A stretch of DNA of 64,000 nucleotides from Agapetus fuscipes (GCA_951799405.1 OX637359.1:6320201-6384200); one strand, 5' to 3'; shown: positions 10,757 to 21,896, counted from the stretch's first letter. Program-made: numbers and translations. The notes: a model not told the origin generated them from the letters alone.

Positions 10757-10860
10757 TCGATAATCTAAGTTGCAAGGATATAATATTATATTTAAGATTC
10801 ATATTAAATGCAATACCACAAGGAGACACGTAGAAGTTCGCGCTTACGCGCGAATTAATT
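10757..10860 (-). repeat. SINE-A 3' part
   Basis: Tail ATAATCTAAGTTGCAAGGAT leading into the GAAGTTCGCGCTTACGCG region, then truncated. Confidence 0.7.
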
Positions 10861-11235
10861 TTAAGTTTATTATTAACATTAATTTTAGTTTTCAGTAGTT
10901 GCTCATTTATCAGCTATAAGAAAAACACTTATTTGTCGCAAAAAATTAAGAATTTTTTTCACAATCATGAGTTTTAGTTCGAAAAATGGTCAATTTTCAA
11001 AAAAACCTAAAAATTGAAATAACTCGAAGATGAGTGATTTTCGACACCTAGTTAACTGGGTCAAAAATATTGCAAATAGACCCTAGTATAACCCCTTTCA
11101 AGGAATAGGTCGAATTACCAGTCACCCTGTATGTGATTTAAATATATGTTTCTGGATCTACTAAAATAGTTAGGCTTAGGTTGTAAATACGGTCGATTAA
11201 CATATTTACAATAAATAACTACACAGTTAAAAATT

Positions 11236-11325
11236 ATTTTTTGGATATTAAACGAACCGTTGAAAGGGAGTTAAAATTTATTTTTTGGATATTAAACGAA
11301 CCGTTTAAAGGGAGCTTACATTTTT
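11236..11325. repeat. Tandem duplication, about 47 bp x 2
   Basis: TTTTTTGGATATTAAACGAA followed by CCGTT-AAAGGGAG occurs twice head to tail with a few changes. An inverted relative with CGGTTCGTTTTATATCCGAT lies near 60735-60780, where CTGTGTAGTTA also mirrors TAACTACACAG at 11215. Confidence 0.8.
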
Positions 11326-11785
11326 TTCGACGTTTCGTTAGGGTGTCTCCTGAAGACGTTAGCTACGTTGCTACAATATATGATTATTGTAAATATCCAA
11401 AAATATGTGCATATAAATGCATTCCTCTTCACAAATTTATTCTAAAAAGGCCATACAAATATACATATGTTCACAATGTGAAAAATATTGCTACTAAGCT
11501 TTACTAGGCTTTATAAAATTCTGCCAGTGTGTGACCCTGTATACAATGCAATTGAATATAGAATTTGTGCCTGTTCTTGGTTATTATTAAATGTAATTAG
11601 ATTTTTTTCTCTACCCAAATCATGACTTACATAGCCTAGAAAACTGCGGTGAATGCACTCTGCTATTCCTAAGACTCAAAATAAAAATAAAAACAAAACA
11701 TAAGAAGGATATTGCTGTAGGCACTTACTTTTTTAAATACTTCGAAAGGATCGCAATTTACTGGCTTATTTCGTCTGGAGACATG
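11326..11785. other. Unassigned intergenic sequence
   Basis: No gene or repeat seen. Confidence 0.4.
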
Positions 11786-12203
11786 TATATCGATGGTTAA
11801 AAGACATAAGCGACATTTTGGTCAAAAATGAGCTATGAATGCTATCCTACTTGAAAATTTCCGCTCTTTCTAATGCGCTAACTCCCATAGCTCTACGATG
11901 ATTTTTGTGTTGTTTATGCCCAAGCAAACAACTGCGTTATCGAAGTATGGTTTTGGTGTAACCGACAAGATTTTGGCCTTTTTGGTCCAAAAAGCGCTTG
12001 TGACATAAAAAATCGTACAGCCACATTAATAGGAATGCCTATAGATGTCTTTATTTTTTTAATTGAAGATCTGTTTTGGTTTTAACGATATGATAAAAAA
12101 TAAAAAAGTTATGCCATTTTTTTGCAATCTCAAACTTTAAGCTGCTTTCCTGAACAATTTAGTGTATGTCGCTTATGCCCACTGCCTTTTAATCGTCGAT
12201 ATA
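11786..12203 (+). mobile_element. MITE with TATATCGA termini
   Basis: Left end TATCGATGGTTAAAAG with ATAAGCGAC, right end GTCGCTTATGCCC with CTTTTAATCGTCGATA, forming inverted ends of about 40 bp with small gaps. A related copy in the opposite orientation lies at 55867-56424. Non-coding. Confidence 0.8.
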
Positions 12204-12475
12204 TTTTTTTAATAGATTTGTGAAGAGGAGTGCAGTTCACCAACCTATTCTGCCTGACCAGAAACAGGTATTAATATCATAAATTTATAATTCATTATTG
12301 TATATTTTAATGAATTAATTATTAATTAGTAATTACCCAATGACATCTGTTGAACCAGGATCAAAGTTATGGTCAAATGACCCAGGCGGGGATCGAACCA
12401 GCGTTATTCTATTCCAAATACGCTATAAAGATCAGCCACTTGAATCCCTCGGCCATAACACCGAGATGTATTACT
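12204..12475 (-). repeat. SINE-C, diverged head
   Basis: Oligo-T and AATAGATTTGTGAAGAGG at left, CATCTGTTGAACCAGGATC in the body, inverted B box GGGGATCGAACC near 12388, and CCTCGGCCATAACACCGA at the right end. It abuts the MITE directly. Confidence 0.85.
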
Positions 12476-12654
12476 AACATCAGTTAATAATAATAAAATA
12501 TTTAATGAATTAATCATTTGTATACCCTTACATTGATGTTAACACGTTGACTGCCACGACAATTTTTAGAAATCTTGCCTAAAATCACAAAAAGTTCCAC
12601 AAACAATAAAATATTATTTTATTCCTTGATTTTTAACAAATTTTTATGATCATT

Positions 12655-12896
12655 AATTTATTGATTTTTAGGATTTAAATTAAACATTGTTTTATATTTT
12701 CACGTATACAATTATTTATTTTTTTAAATTTTCCAAACGTTTTCAATAAAAGTCACAATGTGGGACTTTTATTTTAATTTTAATACCTGTCGATGATTAT
12801 AGATTAAAAACGTTTGTAAAATTTAAAAAATAAATAATTGTATACGTGAAAATATAAAACAGTGTTAAAAAAGCTAAAAATCAATAAATTATTGAA
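12655..12896. repeat. Long imperfect foldback, arms about 85 bp
   Basis: Left arm words TATTTTCACGTATACAATTA and CCAAACGTTTT are mirrored at right by AAAACGTTTG and TAATTGTATACGTGAAAATA. The central spacer of about 70 bp contains AAAGTCACAATGTGGGACTTT, itself a hairpin. No protein is encoded. Confidence 0.85.
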
Positions 12897-13030
12897 TATG
12901 AATTTTCACAGTGTTAATACACAAACAATACAAAATATATATTTTTATGATTAGGTATATATTTTGTTCGTTGTTAATAAATTTTCTGTTCATGCAAGCC
13001 AGCACTGTTTTTTTGTTCTTCTCTTATAAA

Positions 13031-13140
13031 CATATAGGAGCATGCCGAGAGCTCGGGTTCGAATCTCAACAAGGGAGTCAGAAATGATTTCCTGTTTCAG
13101 TGTTTATTTCAAACCCCAAAATAAAATACCGGGAAGATTT
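13031..13140 (+). repeat. SINE-D fragment
   Basis: GAGAGCTCGGGTTCGAATCT (B box) followed by GTCAGAAATGATTTCC and AAATAAAATACCGGGAAG; the A box is lost. Confidence 0.7.
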
Positions 13141-13217
13141 AAAAATTAAAAACAAAATTTAATAAGGGTAAAAATTGTAAAATTGTAATTTGTTGTGGAT
13201 GTTCCTTGACTTATAGG

Positions 13218-14242
13218 TAGGGACTGGAAAATAGTGGTGTTATTTTTTGGGAAATTCACGTTATTTTTGATCGAAAACAGGGAAATTCGCGTTATTTTTC
13301 ATGATAAACGGGGAGATTCGGTGTAATTTTTAGGGTTGATTTGATCAAAATGAAGGTTTATATTTTTGCAAAACAAAGATATTACTTATATTTACAATTT
13401 TTTATTTAAACAACATTATGTACCTTCAAAAACAATGAATAAACAACATATGAATCAATACGAGTACCTAACTTACAAAAAACCATTGATTAAAAAAAGT
13501 ATTAATATTTCAATGACACTTCAAATACCCTGCAATATCCTTTTAAATAATTGATTTTTGCGCATTTAGTCTCTAGATGAAGGTTATTTAATTTTTCAAG
13601 GGATGTTGGCTTTTATGAAAGCCTCAAGTTGTGCTCTTGGCTAATCCAGCAACAGCTTCACTCCTTGAAGTATTTTCCTTCATTGATGTCACGATTCAAG
13701 TCTGCTTGGATGATCCAGGACAGTTCTGCTTATCATTCATTTTTTAAATAAAATAGATTTGTGAATAGGAATGCAATTCACCAACCTACTCTGCCTGGTC
13801 AGAAACAGGTATTAATATTATTAATTAAAAATCAATTGTTGTTTATTTTAATGAATTATTAATTTATAATTACCCAATAACATCTGTTGAACCAGGGTCA
13901 AATTTATGGTCAAATGACCCAGGCGGGGATCGAACCCCGCGTCTAGCGTTCTAGCGTGTTTCAACGTTGAAAGATCAGCCCACTTGGCCCCCTCGGCTAT
14001 AACACCGACCAATTTTCCTTTGCTTTGCACCTTGCAAAGGGTTTTCGCAGGAATCTTTCCTTTCCCACAAAACCGTTGGGTTACAAAAGCGACACATGAC
14101 AAGTTTTTCGCACAATTTCTACCAAAAGTACGAAAATTCGCGATATTTGCGTAAAACCTCAATTTTCGCGTTATTCGCGTAAAAACATCAAAATTCGCGA
14201 ATAAATTCGTTTTATCGCGATCGCGAAATTTTCCAGTCCCTA
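13218..14242. mobile_element. Complete hAT-type non-autonomous element
   Basis: Ends TAGGGACTGGAAAA and TTTTCCAGTCCCTA are inverted, and the 8-bp host word CTTATAGG is duplicated at 13210-13217 and 14243-14250, the hAT hallmark. The interior is rich in repeated TTCGCG and GGGAAATTCGCG words near both ends (subterminal repeats) and carries a SINE-C at 13737-14010. No transposase is encoded. Confidence 0.92.
13737..14010 (-). repeat. SINE-C, full length
   Basis: Minus strand: A box TAGCCGAGGGG near 14000, B box GGTTCGATCCC near 13930, a body with CATTTGACCATAAATTTG and an oligo-A end with TTTAAAAAATGA. Best reference copy of the family here. Confidence 0.85.
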
Positions 14243-14451
14243 CTTATAGGTTGGTATATATGCGGCTGACCACCCATGCTGTAGAAAATGGTTCACTTTG
14301 CCAATGTCACCCCTGTTTCAGGGAAGGTCGGCAGGAGTTGCAGGGTGTATGTTCATTTGAGATTCGGGTTTTTATATTGTTGGTCCACATGCGGCATGTC
14401 TCTTATACGTGTCTGCATGATATGTGGAACTTTAAGCTTAGTTGCGTTTTT

Positions 14452-14695
14452 ACCTTGGCTTATAGGTTGATATGAGGCTGACCAACCGTGCTGTAAAAAA
14501 GTGATTCACTTTGCCAATATCGCGTCTCTTTCAGGGAAGATCGGCAAAAATTGCAGGGTTATGTTCATCTGAAACTTGGATTTTAATTTGTAAGTCCACA
14601 TGCGGCACCTACTCGTGGTCTGCTTGTGAGCATGCATTTAATGTGAATCTTAATAAATAAGAATCTTAACTTATATTATTATAGATTATATCAGT
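14452..14695 (+). repeat. SINE-A
   Basis: Full-length diverged copy: TTGGCTTATAGGTTGATATG head to AACTTATATTATTATAGATT tail. Confidence 0.85.
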
Positions 14696-15303
14696 ATAGG
14701 TATACGAGTTTTTCACACCTATGCATTCATATTTAATGTACCTACCTACCCTGCTCTGATTTAAGTCAACTGAGTAGGTACACATAAAGCACTTTGCAGC
14801 TGATTTTGTTTTGTTTGCTGACCTTGAATGTTGCGAAGTTTGCGTGTTGGTAATATTGCAGAATGTTGGCGGGCATTGCCCCCAAAGGAGATTAATTCGC
14901 ATTCATAATAACATGTGTTGCTTCTTGCCAGCCAGCCGCTACACTGACTGTACGAGATCTTGCTTCTTAGAGCAGGTATGCGATACGCTACATGAATTAT
15001 TCATGGAAAAGAGAACACTTCTTGGATTGAAATCCTTTCTATTACACAAAGGCGTCACCAAAAAATATTTTTACTGTCAAACTTATCCAATATTTAAATT
15101 AAATTTTATAATGTCAAGAACTAGGTGGATTTTTCTTTCATATGCATGCATCCAATTTGTGTGATGTAACAAAATTATTATTCGATTTAATTGCATTTTA
15201 AAAATGTGGAGCTCACGTCTCAAGGTTGAGTGAAAGAAGAATACAATAATTGGCATATTGTTATTTTTGCATATTGTGGAATTGGCATAATATACAATAT
15301 CTT
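14696..15303. other. Unassigned intergenic sequence
   Basis: A 117-codon open frame starts at 14811, but it has no recognisable motif, no coding-like base composition and no splice context, so I do not call a gene. Confidence 0.4.
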
Positions 15304-16040
15304 GGACCGGTCCGTAGTCCAGTGGCAACACTTCGGACTTGTAAATGGAAGGTTGTGGATTCGAATCCCGGCGGCGTGTTCCCATTCCACAACGCAAAAC
15401 GAATGTTCACTCACACATGCACCGAAACGAAATACCTTTGACTTATAAAGGTTTGTGCATTTACTTAGTGAAAATTCATCTTCATCTATTGAATTTCTTA
15501 TAAAACGTAAGTATTTTCCTTTTTTTCATATTAATTTGTTATTTTATCCTCGAGTACTTTCGACTGTCGTCATTTTCAAGAGTCATTTATATAGAAATTA
15601 AATAAATAAAACTTTTCATTAAATGTAGGTAATCCAGTTGTCTTATTTATCAATTTTCAACACTCATAACTGTGTATGTGCATTAAATTGCTTGTGTGCC
15701 AGTATATAGCTATTTGATAACAGTTGGTTTTCAGCTAGGTTCACTCATCTGCAATACTTCCGTGTGCATGTGTGAGTGAACATTCGTTTTGCGTTGTGGA
15801 ATGGGAACACGCATCCCGGCGGAGCACAAAAAATATACCATTTATATTTCCAACTGTGCTCTTCGCTGGGTTGAAAAATTCATAAACCTTTACCAAAGAC
15901 CGGTCACTGAAAGGTCCATCCAACCTTACAACAACTGGGCCTTGCTTGGGAATTAGCGCTTCTACAGCGACGACCAAACTCGCAGAGGGCTCTTGAGGTG
16001 TGATACACAAAAAAACAGCGCTCACCAAATAAATCATCCT
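15304..16040 (+). repeat. SINE-B split by a MULE-like element
   Basis: Head with A box TAGTCCAGTGG near 15316 and B box GATTCGAATCC at about 15358; the body resumes after 15812 with ATCCCGGCGGAGCAC and ends ACCAAATAAATCATCC followed by an ATT microsatellite. Confidence 0.92.
15374..15812. mobile_element. MULE-like MITE with 48-bp near-perfect inverted ends
   Basis: The first 48 bases, starting GCGTGTTCCCATTCC, are the reverse complement of the last 48 apart from the inner edge. The host SINE-B word ATCCCGGCG (9 bp) is duplicated at 15365-15373 and 15813-15821. A 9-bp duplication with long inverted ends is the pattern of Mutator-like elements. The interior has no open frame of note. Confidence 0.9.
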
Positions 16041-16200
16041 ATTATTATTATTATTATTAGTGTGTACTCACCCGGCCGGGTTGCTAGGGAAACGGCATAC
16101 CTACTAATATTTTGTTATTTGTTGCTAAGGTCGGCAGTCCCGTACAAGACTGACGTTTGCTCGCCGAGAAAAAGGTTCCAAATTCAAAAATGTTCCGACC
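16041..16200 (+). repeat. ATT microsatellite and Rep-E copy
   Basis: (ATT)n at 16040-16058. From 16070, CGGGTTGCTAGGGAAACGG, then TTTGTTATTTGTTGCTAAGG and GACGTTTGCTCGCCGAGAAA define Rep-E, an interspersed element also seen near 20722, 21200, 31352, 34370 and 58251. Confidence 0.7.
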
Positions 16201-16750
16201 TCATTTTAGCCACCTATAGGTACTATTTGATAAATAAGGCACTTGTTGCAATGTATTTTTCGACAATGAAAAATTCTGAAAAAAAAAACACAAGGAACAA
16301 CTTTTACAATATTTTTAAGGTTCTAAAGGAGCGATTACTTGTCAAGTCTATTTTCGTCTAAAAAAATGTTTTTTTTTGGAAAAATAAGTTCTGTTTTGAC
16401 GACACACGACTAGAATGCTAGGGCGTAAGCTAAATTTATGTTTTGTTTTTGGATACTAAGAACCTTAGTAATATAGACGTGTGACGTTTTGTCGACGAGA
16501 AACGTTCCGAAGAAAGGGTTTTTTATTTAAAAGAATCGCTTATTGAATTATGTAATTAGATAATCTTCTCAGAATTTTGTAAAAATGAGTAATGAATTCA
16601 TAAATATTACAAGTTCACGAATCTAAAAAATACTGACACAATTATGCAGCTACCATTGACCCTTATCCAATATCTTTAAAAACTTGTATACCTAATGGCA
16701 TCTGACCTACAGCAACCTCCAAAACGCCTTGTTCAATTTACATAATATTA
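16201..16750. other. Unassigned intergenic sequence
   Basis: No gene seen. Confidence 0.4.
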
Positions 16751-17840
16751 TCTCTAATATATAAAATCGAACGGATGTATGTTTGTCCTGTATGGACTCC
16801 TAAACTGCTAAGCAGATTGCGATGAAACTTACATGAACCATTGTTTATATGCCAACTTAGTCTTCTGTGTTAAAACTGCTGCGATAAAGGAAATGAGGGC
16901 AGAAATATGCTTATACTATTTTCACCTTGTGACAGGAAAATTCTTAGACTAAAAGAATGTTGCAAAGACATAGATCATTCTCCAGTAACAATCTTTGGCG
17001 CTAACATTGTTCCATCCAGCGATGTAAGATTGCTAGGAGTCCATCTAGACAGCTCCCTTTGCCTGGACAAACAAATTAGCAGTACTGTCAGCTCTGGCTT
17101 TTATGGTCTCAGGCAGCTGAAACAAGCAATAAATTGCGTACCACCTGACGCCATGAAGGCGCTGATAAATGCCTTCGTCATCTCCAAGGTAGACTACTGC
17201 AACGGAATCTATGCTGCACAACCAAAATGCCAGCTAAACAGACTGCAGTCTGTAATGAACGCCAGCGCCCGGATGATTTATGGTCAGAGCAAGTACTGCC
17301 ATATTACTCCACTCCTGCAGAAGCTTCACTGGTTGAGGATCCCAGAAAGGATTAAATTTAAGCTGGGCCTCACGGTACACAAAGCGCTGCATGGAGTGGC
17401 GCCAGAGTACTCGCAGGAGCTGATACTACCGAGGAGTCTGAGCGAGAGGGGGCTCACTCTGCGATCTGCCGACAGTGCTCTTACATCTGTCAGCACTCAA
17501 TACAGAAAAAGATGTACAGTGTTCGGAGACCGCGCTTTCGCCGTTGCGGGACCGTCCACTTGGAACCAGCTGCCTCCTGAAGTGCGCGCCAAGGAAGGGA
17601 TCGAGAGCTTCAAGAAGGGAATGAAGACCCATTTCTTCACCGCCGCGTCAAGCCTGAAAGCGCCCTTGCAGTGACAGTAGTCACGAAACGGCGCTATAAA
17701 AATCATCATCATCATCATCATCAACACAGTGGAGACACTTCAACAGATACACTGGCCACCCGCACCCCCAACAGAATGGCGGCATGAAACAATAACAGTG
17801 ACCAGACGAGCCACCACAAGGGGTGGCAGGGTACAGCTAG
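16751..17840 (+). mobile_element. Non-autonomous Helitron carrying a LINE fragment
   Basis: Starts TCTCTAATATATAAAATC after a host A and ends CTAG before a host T, matching the A/T insertion preference. Nine bases before CTAG lies a hairpin GCCACC (17810-17815) / GGTGGC (17822-17827), the usual Helitron 3' terminator position. There are no inverted ends and no target duplication. No Rep/helicase is encoded. Confidence 0.8.
16907..17724 (+). pseudogene. CR1/L2-like LINE reverse transcriptase, 3' fragment
   Basis: An intact 255-codon frame (16907-17674) followed by a CAT/ATC microsatellite tail (17700-17724). It covers the end of the reverse-transcriptase domain (VRLLGVHLDSSLCLDKQI), the thumb-like region (NAFVISKVDYCNGIYAAQPK) and the conserved tail (LHWLRIPERIKFKLGLTVHK, FAVAGPSTWNQLPPEVR). 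The catalytic YxDD motif and the endonuclease domain are upstream of the break and missing, so it is 5'-truncated and inactive despite having no stop. It lies wholly inside the Helitron. Confidence 0.9.
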
Positions 17841-18604
17841 TTTCTATGATAAAAAAAACAAATCTGGTTTGTTCAACTTATACTGCAGATAAACAAGAAA
17901 TAAATTGTATTCTTCGTATTTATGCAATAACCAACATTTTATACCTAGTACTTAGAACTTTTTAGGCCAAGGGCTATACTGTTTCGAGCCTAATCGATAG
18001 ACCACAATTTTAAAAATATTGAAACATTAATGGCTATCACATCTCACAGTGGTTTTGCATCTTTATAACAAAAAATCCTTATTTATAGGAACATGTGTCG
18101 GAAAATTCAGTAAGAAGAGTAAGAAAATGTGATTTTATTTTTACTACTGAGTGTGTTTTTACTAAATAGTTGGAATGATATTTTTTCGTTAAAAATTTAC
18201 AGTATTTGTAATTAGGTTACACTTAACACGGATATATATTTTTATTAGTGCACTAAAAAACCACAGCAAAAAAAACGTTATTGGAGATGCCTGTAAATTT
18301 CATCATCACAAATATATATTGAAGCGTTTAACAGGTTCTTGGGTTTCATAAAAATATAAAATGTTTTTATTTCAGTAGATAATAATGTAAATAAAGTAGA
18401 AATAATAATACACCGATGTACTGCAATTATCTTGAACTTTGTACCAATGTCTGGAGGCACGCCAAATGGACCTTTCTGGCAAAAAAGTAAGCCCATAAAA
18501 AGGACGAGCTTTGCGCGGATGACAGAGTTGGTACAAACAACCAGACAGCCACAAACGGTGCTATTCTCAGACATTTAAGTCGTCCCTTGAGATAAACTAA
18601 TGAT
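17841..18604. other. Unassigned intergenic sequence
   Basis: No gene or repeat recognised. Confidence 0.4.
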
Positions 18605-18735
18605 GTATTTGTTTAAAGACCTGTCAATCCAAGATGGCCGCAGTGAACAGCTGATTAGACTTTATACAAATATTACCAAAATTCGGTAGGTAAGAATAAC
18701 CGTGGTGATGAGACTTCCAGCCCAGGCATCATTAG
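18605..18735 (-). mobile_element. MITE-F, partial
   Basis: GACCTGTCAATCCAAGATGG and TCGGTAGGTAAGAATAACCG to GATGAGACTTCCAGCCC match one half of the MITE at 53637-53810; the other inverted end is missing. Confidence 0.8.
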
Positions 18736-19411
18736 TTTGTCAAAGCGTGGGCTCAACGGACGACTAAAATGTCTAAGAATAGCACTGTTAGTGACTATAA
18801 GTTGTAAAATAAATGTAAAACTTTGCCTTAAATTAAACTGTAAATATAACAATATTCTCATGACTTACGGTGAGGTAGGTAAGAGGTGTGAATGTAAACA
18901 AATGAGAAGTAGATGGGGTACGCTAATGAGAGGCAATATGTTAAGAACGTGTCGACCTTCTTTAGTTTTTATAAGTTTGGCGGAAGTACAGCGACTTTAT
19001 TACCGTCCTCGTTTGAATGCAAACATTAACCTTTTCACTGCAACCAAATGTCAACATTTCTACAAAATAATGCATTCTTTTATTTCCATTATTTAATTTT
19101 CTATATTTATCAAAAATTGCAATCTTCATTATATCAATAATAGGTCGGGGGAAAAGTTTCTTCGCATTTTAAAATTCAGGTCTTTATTTTTCAAAGTTAA
19201 TTTACGTGCCATTTTGTCCGTAGACTATCTGCCATCTTGTAGGTAGAGACATGATCCCGTTGCTATAGAAATTTTGGGACTTCTGATAAAAAAAAAACGC
19301 AACTTGGTGTAAACATTTTAAGGGAGACGAAGAAAAAGGAAGAAATCCTTAGATTTTTTTTACATAAATAAAAAAATTGACAGGTACTTTTCACACTTTG
19401 CATACCTATAG
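18736..19411. other. Unassigned intergenic sequence
   Basis: A 119-codon frame at 18737 has no recognisable motif and is not called. Confidence 0.35.
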
Positions 19412-19695
19412 TCTATAATCTTAGTTGCAAAGATATATAAAGATTCAAAACTCATATCAAATACATGCCCACAAACATAGGGTACACGTGTAAGTTTACA
19501 GCGCTTAACAATGTAAGCGCTTACAAATGACGAATGTGTACTTATGTACAAATTAAAACCATACCTCAAATGAACATTAACCCTACGACTTTTGGCGACC
19601 TTCCCTGAAACAGGGGTGAAATGGGCAAAGTGAACCATTTTTTACAGTACCTATGGGTGGTCAGCCTCATACCAACCTATAAGTCAAGTAATGCC
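19412..19695 (-). repeat. SINE-A
   Basis: Full length: ATAATCTTAGTTGCAAAGAT tail at left to ACCAACCTATAAGTCAAG head at right, with a small duplication of the AAGCGCTTACA segment. Confidence 0.9.
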
Positions 19696-20241
19696 GATGT
19701 ATGGTATTGAGAAAATTAAGGAATCAATCCATTAAGGAAGAAGGTAGAATTAACAAAAAATATTACAAGTTTATACCTATGACTGGGGTTCTAAGCAACC
19801 AATAAGAAAATGTTAGTTGGTCTTTGATCCACCAACCCGGCCGTCTGACATCACAGTTTCTTGGTCTTTTGAATTAGCTCACAGTCATTGCCAAAAATAA
19901 AAAGCGTGGGAAAAATAAAAATGCCATTGAAGTGCAGCGCGTATACAAGAAACGAAAATAATATTAGTTGCCACACCGTTGCAGAACCGTCGGCTAGCTC
20001 GCAACCGACAAATCGATTTGCATTATTATATAATTTATTTTTTGGTATTTTTATACGTACGCCCAAACTAAAAGTACATCCTACCAGCTCGCACACTAAC
20101 CGTGCTCGGATTTAGATACATTTTATCAACATTATTTAACTAAGTGCACTCGGAATTCCGGCTCATTTTGATTGTGGTTGCAAAAAGGGAAACACGAACT
20201 TTAGACTCCGAAAAAAATATTTTTAAAAAGCCATCTTGAAT

Positions 20242-20422
20242 ATGTTTTACGTGCAATTGCTGATTAGTTTTATTTTATTGTCAATTTTTGGGGTTGACTG
20301 TAAACGGCTTCATGGATTTAAACAAAACAGTGGGTTGCATCAAAATGAAATTTCTGGATTAAATGAAGAAACTAATTTTATTAACATTGCTGAGAAAATT
20401 GTCGATGAACACGTGCTAAGAT
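20242..20422 (+). CDS. Secreted lipase, pancreatic-lipase family, exon 1
   Basis: Codes for the N-terminus of a 363-residue lipase completed by exon 2 (21897-22807). The ATG at 20242 opens a clear signal peptide (MFYVQLLISFILLSIFGVDC), so the enzyme should be secreted. The remaining residues (KRLHGFKQNS to EKIVDEHVLR) form a propeptide-like linker. I place the splice donor at 20423 (GTTGGT) because it leaves one base, which with the first two bases of exon 2 gives TGT (Cys) and an uninterrupted frame; the nearby GTATAT at 20427 would create a stop after joining. The donor is weak by consensus, so the exact junction needs a transcript. Confidence 0.85.
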
Positions 20423-21896
20423 GTTGGTATATTTTCAATTATTTTTATGTTTGATTTAATATTTCATCTATGAAATTTGCATCGATGTGTTAATTGTGTT
20501 TTTTTTTATTAATATCTGAATGTGAACGTTACAAATTGAAACGTATTTTTGGGTTTGTGTGAAGTTTTAGTTTTTAATTGGTGCTATAAAAGTAATGTCA
20601 AGGTTTTTTTGTGTTAGGTACAATAAAAAATGGCGCCACTTTTTAAATCTATGCATTTTGGATAAATTGTGTCAACTTGAGGTCCGTATATTTGAAATGG
20701 GCACAATAGTTGTGAAGTCACACTGCCGGGTTGCTTGGATGAAAGTTAACTAGGTACTATTTTGATATCGGTTGTTAAGGACCTCATTGACCGACAAATG
20801 TGATGTTTGCTCATCGAGAAAAAAAACAATATAAATAAAGATAACGTCCCGATTCCATTGATAAATTATTGTCACTAAAATTAAAATAAATAATTTTACT
20901 TTCTGTAGAGATTGTTTACTTTTATAACAGGTTCATACTGTGTGTCTATTATTTAATATTGTTGTACTCCTGGCAATACCAAAAGTTCCCGCCCTTTTGA
21001 AAATGGACGTCCAGCAAAAAAAATAAAATCCGCATCAGAATTTATCTTGGCTAGATGCCGCCCAGGTGAATAGAAAAATGGACAATAAATAAATAAAAAA
21101 AACTACCAAGGATTTAGATTATTTTTACAGCACATAAGTATGTACGTGTTCAATGTTCCGACCTCATTCTGATCGGAACATTTAAAAGGATGCGAAAATA
21201 AACATCGGGCTGATAGGGAAAAGGCAAACGATTATTTTGATATTGGTTGCTAAGGACGGCAGTACCCACAGAACACTGACGTTTGCTCGCCAAAAAAATA
21301 AGTGCCAAATTCTAAAATGTGCCGAGTCCATTGTGTGTTGTCTCTAATGCAATCTTTAGCCATTTTTGAATGGTTAAGCTACCTGACCAAGTGACGTAAT
21401 ATTTTTTTTTCACGATTCAAGTGTGTGAACTGTATAGATTTTTTTAAATCTGGTTTGGGGATGCTTATATAAAATATCCCTCAACTATGTGACGTCACCC
21501 AGAGTAAATTCCCGATATTCATAAGTTTTTGCTAGCTTGCAGCATTTCGCCCGTCAAAGATGATAATAACAATTTTTATTTAAAAAAAATATATCACTAA
21601 GAGAAAAAGACAAAGACATAAAAATTGTGGAACATATTTATTGTTGTGAAATTACTGATAGAGCTGAATTTCTTGCATAGTAAAATGTACTTGGATCTTG
21701 ATTCGGATGTAAATCAAATTGAAATCGGATTGATCGGACAGACTTGGCATAGATGAGACTAGCGCCTCTGACGGTTAGATTTGGAAGAGATCCGGCCGAA
21801 AAATGAGGTTTATTTTCGCGCCCTCTTGAATGTTCCAACCTCATTAAATATTACTTTTTTGGATTGAATCGAATTAAATCTTTTTCTGTGTTTCAG
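20423..21896 (+). other. Lipase intron with Rep-E fragments
   Basis: Ends in TTTTTCTGTGTTTCAG, a good acceptor. It holds two Rep-E-like stretches (about 20722-20840 and 21195-21330, with GGTTGCTAAGG and GACGTTTGCTCGCC words) and a small hairpin ATGTTCCGA/TCGGAACAT near 21152-21182. Confidence 0.75.

Larger units (their letters stand above)
13196..14440 (+). repeat. SINE-A split by a hAT element
   Basis: GTTCCTTGACTTATAGG at 13201-13217 is the head; the element resumes with the duplicated CTTATAGG at 14243 and runs through AGGGAAGGTCGGCAGGAG to a degenerate tail. Confidence 0.85.

Noticed and set aside
14811..15164. 117-codon open frame
   Set aside because: No motif, Cys-rich without pattern, AT-rich codons and no splice context.
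18737..19096. 119-codon open frame
   Set aside because: It begins inside a MITE-F remnant and has no recognisable domain.
20423..20430. Splice donor at GTATAT (20427)
   Set aside because: Joining it to the only good acceptor (21896) gives TGG-TGA, an immediate stop, and breaks the lipase frame.
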